64,000 bases of DNA from Bryobacteraceae bacterium (GTDB lineage: Bacteria; Acidobacteriota; Terriglobia; Bryobacterales; Bryobacteraceae): assembly GCA_041394945.1 (NCBI GenBank), contig JAWKHH010000002.1:132501-196500 (forward strand), read 5' to 3'. How positions within the stretch are numbered: position 1 is the stretch's first letter; every line of letters begins with the position of its first letter. Under the pieces are notes generated by a model. The model saw nothing but the letters and a program-made list of their open reading frames with translations, did not search any database and was not told the DNA's origin. A program made the translations under genes and the position numbers. Positions 19,399-26,570 of this stretch are shown here, one piece after another.

Positions 19399-21791
19399 TG
19401 CCGCAGAACCAGCCCGTCCGGATCGAGTTCCACCTTCAGCGGCGCCGCGCGCAACGGCGCCGTCACCGTCACCGGATCGCTCCCTGTCGTGATCCAGTGC
19501 ACCTGCGGCTTGGCCCCGCGCACGGTCACCGTCACCGGAACCTGCACGCTCACGTCTTCATCCACGCCCGTCTGCGTCACCGTCATCGATAGCTTACCCG
19601 CCCGCCAACGTTGCGTCAGGCTCAGCGCCGGGATCCCCGTGCCCTCCACCCAATGCTCGAAAAACGGCTCCACTGCCCCCTTTGGCAAGTACGCCGCCGC
19701 GGTCGCGCGGAAATCCTCGGTTGTCAACGATCGGTTCCGGTGCTCGGCCACCACCTGCGCCAGGAACTTCCAGAAACTCTCCGTTCCCATCCGCGCCCGC
19801 AGCATGTGCAGCACCCAGCTCCCCTTTCCGTAGACGATATGGTGCCACGCGTCCGGCGCCTGCGAACTCGACAACCGCGTCCCCAACCGCAGCGGACCGG
19901 CCGATTCCTCCGTCTTCTCCGTGCTGTCCTTGGCCAACAGCCGCTCCCGATACTCGCCGAGCGTTTCATTCAGCGCCTTCGTCCCTTTGCGTTTTTCCAG
20001 ATTCGCCAGCGCCGTGTAGTTGGCAAGCGCCTCCATCAGCCATTCATCTGATCCCCGGTTCACCGTCACCACGTTGCCCCACCATTGATGCGCCACCTCG
20101 TGCGCATGCAGGATCTCGGAGAAAAACGTCTGTTTATCGCTCTCGCGCGCCATCGGCGGCCGTTCCGCCGGGTTCAAGTAGGCGATCGTCGACATGTACA
20201 CCAGCCCCGGAAACCCCTGCCCGAACGCGCCCGGAATCGGCGACACCATCAGCGTCGGCAGCGCCGGCCGCCCCAGCTTCTGGGCCATGAACTCGAACGT
20301 TCCCGCGATCTCATCCCCCATCGCGCTTAGCCGTGCCGTGGGATCCGGAAAATAACGCACCGGCGGGAGCACGGCAGGCTGCGCTCCACTCCGCGACCTC
20401 CGCGGAAAAGGCTGCGATGGCGGCAGCACCACCACCTCGCTCCCCGGCGCGCGCACCGCGAATTCGGACTGCCGGTTCGCGTACACTTCAACCGTCAGCC
20501 CGTCTCGCGTCGCCGTCCGGTGCTCGTACTTGCCGAGGTTGAAACCCGCCAGCCGGATTGGCGCCGGAGTCACGCGCCGCGCCACGCGATACTCGCCGTC
20601 CTTGCCTTCCTCCTTCAACTCACCCGGAAACACCAGGTCGAGGTGCCCCGGATACGTGAACTTGATATCGAACTGCGCGAAACTCAGTCCCGCCTTCGGA
20701 TACCAGTTGGATCGCGACCCCACGAAGTACACATCCCGGCCCGCCGGCCGCACCACATCCCCCTCGTGCTCGAACACGATCTCGGCGGGCCGCCCCGGCT
20801 CGAGCGGCCGCGGCGGAATCACGATGAACAGCACGCTTCCGGAGCGCCGCAGCAGGTTCGCCCGGAACGAATCGGCCGTGAAGAGCTCGCATTCCTCGCC
20901 GTTCACGCGCGCCGCCGTCACCTTCATCCCTTCGGAGATCTCGAACGGAAGCGCCGCCACCGGTTCCCGCTCCGTCGAGAGGGTCGCCGCCGTCACCACT
21001 TTCAGATGAAGATCGCTGTTGAGCATTGCTTCGATCCGGTAGCCGCGCAGCGTGAATGCGTCTGGCGAACGTTGCCGCGCGCCAGTCCGGAACTCGCGGG
21101 CGGAGAAGGCTGTCCACGTGTCGTAAAACGCTCGCGTATCGCGGTACTTCAACTGCCCCAGATAGATCTGATCGTTCGCGTCCGGATCGTAGATGGCGTC
21201 GAAGTTCCCAAGCTTCACACCCTGCAGCGCCGAATAGAAGATCCCCCTCTCCGGCGCCACCCGCTCCAGCAGATGCTGCACCAGCCGAACCGAAAACGAG
21301 CCGGAAAGATTCCCCAGCACCGGGTTCCATTGCTCCGCCAGCAGCGCCCCGCGCTCCGGTGACTTCTTCGCGTCCTCGTCCTTCGCGATCGCCGCCTTTA
21401 GCACGGCCGCGGTATCGTCGGTGAACAAGAACAAGCCCGTCCGGAAATGTTCGTCGAGGTTCGGCGTCTCGGTGAACGCCGCCAGCGAAACCCGCTCGCC
21501 GCGTAATGGCGGCAGCACCAATAGTTCCGCGTCGCCGCCTTCGGTGTCGCCCGAGAACACCGCCGCGATTGGCCGCCCCGCCACCGGCTTGCCGAAGATC
21601 AGGTATCCGTCGGTGAGGTAGAAGCGAAGGTCGCCGCCGCGCGTGAAATGAAGGTCCCGCACGCGGTAGCACTCCGCCGGATCGAGCCCGGCCGCGCGCA
21701 TCTCCGCTGCGATCTCCTGCGGCTTGCCCGCCCCGGCGCCATGGGCGGCGCCCGTGGCAACCAAGAGCAGAGCGATTGGCGTCCGGATCAC
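19395..21791 (-). CDS. M1-family zinc metallopeptidase (aminopeptidase)
   Basis: Protein of 798 residues with a signal peptide (MIRTPIALLLVATGAAHG). A long beta-rich N-terminal part is followed by the M1 catalytic site HEVAHQWWGN near residue 563 and the third zinc ligand in SDEWLMEALANYTAL, 18-19 residues later. The usual GxMEN exopeptidase motif is not obvious, so aminopeptidase activity is less sure than zinc-peptidase identity. First gene of an operon with the decarboxylase. Confidence 0.85.
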   Translation of the reverse strand: MIRTPIALLLVATGAAHGAGAGKPQEIAAEMRAAGLDPAECYRVRDLHFTRGGDLRFYLTDGYLIFGKPVAGRPIAAVFSGDTEGGDAELLVLPPLRGERVSLAAFTETPNLDEHFRTGLFLFTDDTAAVLKAAIAKDEDAKKSPERGALLAEQWNPVLGNLSGSFSVRLVQHLLERVAPERGIFYSALQGVKLGNFDAIYDPDANDQIYLGQLKYRDTRAFYDTWTAFSAREFRTGARQRSPDAFTLRGYRIEAMLNSDLHLKVVTAATLSTEREPVAALPFEISEGMKVTAARVNGEECELFTADSFRANLLRRSGSVLFIVIPPRPLEPGRPAEIVFEHEGDVVRPAGRDVYFVGSRSNWYPKAGLSFAQFDIKFTYPGHLDLVFPGELKEEGKDGEYRVARRVTPAPIRLAGFNLGKYEHRTATRDGLTVEVYANRQSEFAVRAPGSEVVVLPPSQPFPRRSRSGAQPAVLPPVRYFPDPTARLSAMGDEIAGTFEFMAQKLGRPALPTLMVSPIPGAFGQGFPGLVYMSTIAYLNPAERPPMARESDKQTFFSEILHAHEVAHQWWGNVVTVNRGSDEWLMEALANYTALANLEKRKGTKALNETLGEYRERLLAKDSTEKTEESAGPLRLGTRLSSSQAPDAWHHIVYGKGSWVLHMLRARMGTESFWKFLAQVVAEHRNRSLTTEDFRATAAAYLPKGAVEPFFEHWVEGTGIPALSLTQRWRAGKLSMTVTQTGVDEDVSVQVPVTVTVRGAKPQVHWITTGSDPVTVTAPLRAAPLKVELDPDGLVLRQ

Positions 21792-21816
21792 ACTCTCAGG
21801 ATAGGCGAACCGCCCT

Positions 21817-22710
21817 CTACCCCTGAGGGGCCCGCTCCTCCCGCATCTCAGCCACCTCGCGGCGTGCGTAGCTCTCCACGTGATCCACTCCCCGCGGCGT
21901 GATCGCGAACCGCCCGTCGTCGGTCCGAATCATGAGGTTGTTCTCGCGCATGTACCAGATCGCGAATTCAAGGTCGTCGCGCGAACACTCGAGCGCTTCC
22001 TCGAAATCGTTGATCGCCAACAGCGGCGACCGCGGCGACTTGCGCCGCTTGTTCACCAGCATCAGCAGGATCGCCTGTTCGCGCGCCCGCTCGAGATCGA
22101 GATCGTTCACTGCCCTCACCAGGTCGAGAATCGCGTTCCGCGCGCCGCCGAGCGTCGATCGCTTCGAATCGTACGCCGCCCTCCGTTGCTCGTCCCCCAG
22201 CACTTTGAACGCTTCCTCCACCAGCCGGAATTGGGCCGCGTTCCCGGTGTCGGCGTTCTTCGGATGGTAGCGCTGCCCCAGGATCCGGTACGCGCGAACC
22301 ACCATATCGGGATCGGCGGATTCGCTTAACTGCAGCACTTCGTAGTAGTCCGTTCCGTCGACGTTTTTCGCCTTCGCCCGGCGCGTCGTGCCCACCTGCG
22401 GGATCAATGGCTCCACGAACTCTATGCCCGCGCGATACACCCCCGCCGATCGCATCCGGCACCACGCCACCCGCCCCGGCACCTGGATCTCCATCCCCCG
22501 CCCGCGGCTCAGCATGTCCCCGAACACCAGCACCTGCGCGCCCGTCTCGAGCGGAGTGGCTACTTCCAGCCCGCAGCCATTCTCGTGCAGGTCCACCAGC
22601 CGTGACGGAATGATCGACGTGTCTCCCGTTCGCAGCCGGTACCGGATTTGAAGTTCAATCGAGGATTTCGTCTTGCGAGACTTCTTGCGACGCTCCTGTT
22701 GCGTGGGCAT
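21817..22710 (-). CDS. PilZ-like / J-domain-like / winged-helix-like fusion (HPK variant)
   Basis: 297 residues from ATG 22710 (MPTQQERRKKSRKTKSS), which matches the start of its paralogue; the longer open frame upstream is rejected. Residues ~15-115 look PilZ-like (basic RYRLR stretch, then DLHENGCGLEV where PilZ has D/NxSxxG, then VAWCR, YRAGIEF). Residues ~130-195 match a J domain (YYEVLQLSESADPDMVVRAYRILGQRYHP...AFKVLGDEQRRAAYD), but the HPD triad reads HPK. Residues ~215-285 resemble a winged helix (WYMRENNLMIRTDDGRFAITPRG). The function is unknown; a signal-responsive adaptor or DNA-binding protein is an inference. It lies 80 bases downstream of the intact-HPD paralogue. Confidence 0.75.
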   Translation of the reverse strand: MPTQQERRKKSRKTKSSIELQIRYRLRTGDTSIIPSRLVDLHENGCGLEVATPLETGAQVLVFGDMLSRGRGMEIQVPGRVAWCRMRSAGVYRAGIEFVEPLIPQVGTTRRAKAKNVDGTDYYEVLQLSESADPDMVVRAYRILGQRYHPKNADTGNAAQFRLVEEAFKVLGDEQRRAAYDSKRSTLGGARNAILDLVRAVNDLDLERAREQAILLMLVNKRRKSPRSPLLAINDFEEALECSRDDLEFAIWYMRENNLMIRTDDGRFAITPRGVDHVESYARREVAEMREERAPQG

Positions 22711-22790
22711 GGGCTCCCCTTCCAATCGGCGCCGTCCCCGTTTCCCATTAGGCTCGCCTCGTCCCGGCGTAGGCTCCGCCGCCGGCGCGC

Positions 22791-23687
22791 CTAGACGCCC
22801 GACGCCGCCGGCAGCAGCCGGTCTTCCCGCAGCCACTTTGATCCCGCCGCCTCCGCATGATCCACCCCCCGCACCGTAATCATGAACCGCCCGCTGTCGG
22901 TCCGGGCGATCAGCCCCTGCTCGCGCAGATACCACAGACTGAAATCGAGGTGCTCCCGCGGCACCCCAAGCATTTCTTCCAATTCCACGATCCCGATCCC
23001 CGGCGACTCCGGCGAATTCCGCCGCCGCGTGTACACTACGCCTAGTATCCCGTCCCGCTTCGCCTTCTCCATGTCCACGCCGTTGGACGCCTCGCCCTGG
23101 TCGAAGATCCGCCACCGCAGACGCCTCTGCCTTCCGTGCTTGGCATCGTAGGCCGCCCGCTTTTCCGGATCCGCCAGTACTTTGTATGCGTCCAGAATCC
23201 GCCGGAAAATCAGCGGATCCCCCGTCTCCTGGTTATCTGGATGATACCGCTGCGCCAGAATCCGGTACACACGTTGCACCGTCTCCTGGTCCGCGTTCGG
23301 ACTCAACTGCAGCAGCTCGTACAAATCATCGATCTCCTCCAGCCGCTGCCGGTCGCTCTCCTTGCTCTGTTCCTTGCCCAATTCCAACGGGTCCGCGAAG
23401 CTGATCCCGGCCCGGTACAGCCGCTGGTCCGAAGGTCGGCACCACGCCACCATCCCCCGCACCGCCACTATCGCTCCGCCGCCGCCGAAATCCCCCTCCA
23501 CCGTCACCGGCATCCCTACCGGCAACTCCACCGGCACCACCAGCCCACATCCCTCTTCGTGCAGATCGTGAAGCTTCGCCGCGATCGCCTGCGGCCGCCC
23601 CGGCCGAGCCTGGAAGTGCAACTGCACCCGATGCAATTCCGCATTCACAACCCGCGTCCGGTTCCGCCGTTCCGTTACCGTTGCCAT
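22791..23687 (-). CDS. PilZ-like / J-domain-like / winged-helix-like fusion (HPD variant)
   Basis: 298 residues, same three-part layout as the downstream gene. The PilZ-like part (residues ~10-105) has HDLHEEGCGLVV, GMVAWCRPSD and LYRAGISF. The J-like part (residues ~125-190) is LYELLQLSPNADQETVQRVYRILAQRYHPDNQETGD with an intact HPD, then AYKVLADPEKRAAYDAKHG. The C-terminal winged-helix-like part has LWYLREQGLIARTDSGRF. HPD is the DnaK-stimulating triad of true J proteins. In both copies the canonical PilZ Ser is His, so cyclic di-GMP binding is unproven. No dnaK or grpE lies nearby. Confidence 0.77.
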   Translation of the reverse strand: MATVTERRNRTRVVNAELHRVQLHFQARPGRPQAIAAKLHDLHEEGCGLVVPVELPVGMPVTVEGDFGGGGAIVAVRGMVAWCRPSDQRLYRAGISFADPLELGKEQSKESDRQRLEEIDDLYELLQLSPNADQETVQRVYRILAQRYHPDNQETGDPLIFRRILDAYKVLADPEKRAAYDAKHGRQRRLRWRIFDQGEASNGVDMEKAKRDGILGVVYTRRRNSPESPGIGIVELEEMLGVPREHLDFSLWYLREQGLIARTDSGRFMITVRGVDHAEAAGSKWLREDRLLPAASGV

Positions 23688-23768
23688 AGTGCTCTCGTGT
23701 TCTTATCGGCCCCGGTGTCTCTATCGATAGCCGCGCCGGTTCGAGGCTGCGTGCGAAGCTAGGAAATC

Positions 23769-24536
23769 ATGCAGATCGCATCCAAAGCCGCCCTCGTCAC
23801 CGGCGGCGCTTCCGGACTCGGCGCCGCTTGCGCCCGCGCCCTCCACCAGGCCGGAGCCTCCGTCGTCATCGCCGATCTCGACGAAACCCGCGGCGCCGCC
23901 CTTGCCGCCGATCTCGGCTCCCCCGCCTCCTTCCTCCGCACCGATGTCACCAGCGCCGAATCCGCCCAGCAAGCCGTCGACTTCGTCCTCGCCCGCCACC
24001 GGCGCCTCGACATCCTCATCCACTGCGCCGGCATCGCCCCTCCCGGCCGGATCCTCGGAAAGGTAGGGCCCCTCCCCCTCGACGCCTTCGCCCGTGTCGT
24101 CGCCGTCAACCTCACCGGTACTTTCAACATGGCCCGCCTCGCCGCCGCCGCCATGGACCGCAACGAACCCACTGATTCCGGCGAACGCGGCGTCATCGTC
24201 CTCACTTCCTCCGTCGCCGCCTTCGAAGGCCAAATCGGCCAGTGCGCCTACGCCGCCTCCAAAGCCGGCGTCGCCGGACTCGTCCTCCCAATGGCCCGCG
24301 ACCTCGCCCGCCACTCCATCCGCGTCGCTGCAATCGCCCCCGGCATCTTCGATACTCCCCTCCTCGCCGGACTCCCTGAACCCGCCCGCGTCTCCCTCGG
24401 CCAATCCGTCCCCTTTCCCCCGCGCCTCGGCTCGCCCGCCGAGTTCGCCTCCCTCGCCGTCCACGCCATCTCCAACGGCTACCTCAACGGCGCCGTCATC
24501 CGCCTCGACGGCGCGCTCCGCATGGCCCCGAAATAA
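23769..24536 (+). CDS. Short-chain dehydrogenase/reductase, HSD10/3-hydroxyacyl-CoA dehydrogenase-like
   Basis: Protein of 255 residues. It has TGGASGLGAACARAL (NAD loop), an Asp in VVIADLDE that favours NAD(H), NAG-type CAGIAPPG, the catalytic Ser in LTSSVAAF and Tyr/Lys in YAASKAG. The long insert after CAGIA and the overall pattern (EGQIGQCAYAASKAG, PGIFDTPLL) resemble type-2 3-hydroxyacyl-CoA dehydrogenases that act on short branched acyl-CoAs. Divergent from the PilZ/J pair by 81 bases; no beta-oxidation genes adjoin, so the substrate is tentative. Confidence 0.85.
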   Translation: MQIASKAALVTGGASGLGAACARALHQAGASVVIADLDETRGAALAADLGSPASFLRTDVTSAESAQQAVDFVLARHRRLDILIHCAGIAPPGRILGKVGPLPLDAFARVVAVNLTGTFNMARLAAAAMDRNEPTDSGERGVIVLTSSVAAFEGQIGQCAYAASKAGVAGLVLPMARDLARHSIRVAAIAPGIFDTPLLAGLPEPARVSLGQSVPFPPRLGSPAEFASLAVHAISNGYLNGAVIRLDGALRMAPK

Positions 24537-24561
24537 ATAGCGATAATCAGGTTACGAACCG

Positions 24562-25443
24562 ATGAAAGGCATCATTCTCGCCGGCGGCAGCGGCACCCGT
24601 CTGTTTCCCATCACCGAAGCGGTCAGCAAGCAGCTTCTGCCCGTCTATGACAAGCCGATGATTTACTATCCGCTGTCCACCCTCATGCTGGCCGGAATCC
24701 GCGATATCCTCATCATCTCCACCCCCGTCGACCTCCCCCTGTTCGAACGCCTGCTCGGCGATGGCGCCCGCTTCGGCATCCGGCTCTCTTACGCCGAGCA
24801 GCCCCGTCCCGAAGGCCTCGCCCAAGCCTTCCACATCGGCCGCGATTTCGTCGCCGGCGGGCCCGCCGCGCTCATTCTCGGCGACAACCTGTTCTATGGA
24901 CACGGCATCTCGGGCCAACTGCAGCGCGCCGCCCGCCAATCCGCCGGAGCCACCATCTTCGGCTATTGGGTGAAGGATCCGGAGCGCTACGGGGTCGTCG
25001 AGTTCGGCTCGGATGGCCGCGCGATCTCCATTGAGGAGAAACCCGAAAATCCCCGCTCCAACTACGCTGTCGTCGGGCTCTACTTCTACGACTCGGCCAT
25101 CACCGAGATCGCCGCCGCCGTCAAGCCCTCCGCCCGTGGAGAGTTCGAGATCACCTCCGTCAACAACGCCTATCTCGAACGCGGCCGGCTCAACGTCGAG
25201 CTGTTCGGCCGCGGCATGGCATGGCTCGACACCGGCACCCATGAATCTCTCCTCCAGGCCGGGAACTTCGTCGAGACCATCGAACAGCGTCAGGGGCTCA
25301 AGATCGGCTGTCCCGAGGAAGTCGCCCTCAATATGGGCTTTCTGACCCCCGACGAGGTGGCCGGTCTCGCCGCCCGCTACCGCAACTCCGGCTACGGCGA
25401 GTACCTCATCAGCCTCGTCCGCTCGCCCCGCCAGGACCCGTAA
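24562..25443 (+). CDS. rfbA: Glucose-1-phosphate thymidylyltransferase
   Basis: Makes dTDP-glucose from dTTP and glucose 1-phosphate, the entry to dTDP-rhamnose and other dTDP-deoxysugars. The 293-residue protein starts MKGIILAGGSGTRLFPIT and has SKQLLPVYDKPMIYYPLSTL, EQPRPEGLAQAF, LGDNLFYG and WLDTGTHESL, all family hallmarks. It precedes rfbB by 19 bases; rfbC and rfbD are not in the window. Confidence 0.96.
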   Translation: MKGIILAGGSGTRLFPITEAVSKQLLPVYDKPMIYYPLSTLMLAGIRDILIISTPVDLPLFERLLGDGARFGIRLSYAEQPRPEGLAQAFHIGRDFVAGGPAALILGDNLFYGHGISGQLQRAARQSAGATIFGYWVKDPERYGVVEFGSDGRAISIEEKPENPRSNYAVVGLYFYDSAITEIAAAVKPSARGEFEITSVNNAYLERGRLNVELFGRGMAWLDTGTHESLLQAGNFVETIEQRQGLKIGCPEEVALNMGFLTPDEVAGLAARYRNSGYGEYLISLVRSPRQDP

Positions 25444-25462
25444 GATGCGACACTGAGGTCGA

Positions 25463-26491
25463 ATGAAACTGATCGTCACCGGCGGCGCCGGGTTCATCGG
25501 GTCCGCCTTCATCCGGAACGTGATTGAAAATGAACCGCTGTTGAGCGTGGTTAACGTCGACAAGCTCACCTACGCCGGCAACCTCGACAACCTCGCTTCC
25601 GTCGCCGGCGATCCCCGCTACCGGTTCGTTCAGGGCGATATCTGCGACCAGGCCCTTGTCGAAGAGCTCATCCGCGCCGAATCGGCTGACGCCATCGTCC
25701 ATTTCGCCGCCGAATCCCACGTCGACCGTAGCATCCTCTCGCCCGCCCCTGTCTTCGAAACCAACCTCCGCGGATCCTTCTCGCTCCTCGAAGCGGCCCG
25801 CGTCACCAGACTCGCCCGCTTCGTCCACGTCTCCACCGACGAAGTCTACGGCAGCATCGAGCCGCCGCACGACGCCGACGAAAACTACCCTCTCCGCACC
25901 AGCAGCCCCTACTCGGCTTCGAAAGCCGGGTCCGACCTCCTTGCGCTTTCCTACTACGCCACGTACAAACTCCCCGTCTCCGTTACCCGGGCCTCCAATA
26001 ACTACGGGCCCTTTCAGTTTCCCGAAAAGCTTATCCCGCTGATGATCTGCAACGCCCTTGACGGCAAACCCCTCCCCGTCTACGGCGACGGCCTCCAGAT
26101 TCGCGACTGGCTCTACGTCGACGACCATGCCCGCGCCATCCTCGCCGTGCTCCGCGGCGGCCGCCCTGGCGAGGTCTACAACATCTCCGGAAACCGCTCG
26201 CTCCCCAACATTGATGTCATCCGCCGCATCCTCGCCGCCACCGGCAAACCCGAATCGCTGATCGCCACCGTCGCCGACCGTCCCGGCCACGACCGCCGCT
26301 ACGCCCTCTCGAGCGCCAAACTCGAATCCGAGCTGGGGTTCGTTCCCTCGGTTTCCTTCGAAGACGGGCTCGCCGCCACCGTTGCCTGGTATCGAACTAA
26401 CGCCGAATGGCTGGCCCGTGTCCGCTCCGGCGCCTATCGCGAGTTCTACGCCGAAAATTACGATTTGCGCCTCCGCGAAGCCGCCCGGTAG
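25463..26491 (+). CDS. rfbB: dTDP-glucose 4,6-dehydratase
   Basis: Second step of dTDP-deoxysugar synthesis, NAD-dependent. The 342-residue protein begins MKLIVTGGAGFIGSAFIRN, with LTYAGNLDNL, HFAAESHVDRSI, STDEVYG and the YSASKAGSD catalytic Tyr/Lys, then NNYGPFQFPEKLIPL. The context with rfbA makes the assignment firm. The next gene is a phosphodiesterase-sulfotransferase fusion, which suggests a surface glycan programme. Confidence 0.96.
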   Translation: MKLIVTGGAGFIGSAFIRNVIENEPLLSVVNVDKLTYAGNLDNLASVAGDPRYRFVQGDICDQALVEELIRAESADAIVHFAAESHVDRSILSPAPVFETNLRGSFSLLEAARVTRLARFVHVSTDEVYGSIEPPHDADENYPLRTSSPYSASKAGSDLLALSYYATYKLPVSVTRASNNYGPFQFPEKLIPLMICNALDGKPLPVYGDGLQIRDWLYVDDHARAILAVLRGGRPGEVYNISGNRSLPNIDVIRRILAATGKPESLIATVADRPGHDRRYALSSAKLESELGFVPSVSFEDGLAATVAWYRTNAEWLARVRSGAYREFYAENYDLRLREAAR

Positions 26492-26518
26492 GTTCTCCAT
26501 TCGTTTGCCCGCGATCTA

Positions 26519-26562
26519 GTGGTCATGGTACCCTCTGTAAAACTGACCACAGAGGGAGGAGA
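26519..26562 (+). promoter_or_regulatory. Leader with two overlapping inverted repeats over the Shine-Dalgarno
   Basis: Stem A: GTGGTCA (26519-26525) with TGACCAC (26544-26550). Stem B: CCCTCTGT (26531-26538) with ACAGAGGG (26549-26556). The 3' arms share two bases, so full stems are mutually exclusive, or a shortened stem B gives a pseudoknot. The 3' arm of stem B runs into the agagggaggag ribosome-binding site of the TTG start at 26571. It could equally be a protein operator. Confidence 0.55.
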
Positions 26563-26570
26563 CCCACATT

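Noticed and set aside
22711..23115. N-terminal extension of the downstream PilZ/J protein
   Set aside because: It is antisense-like Arg/Gly-rich sequence overlapping the upstream paralogue in another frame; the paralogue alignment sets the start at 22710.
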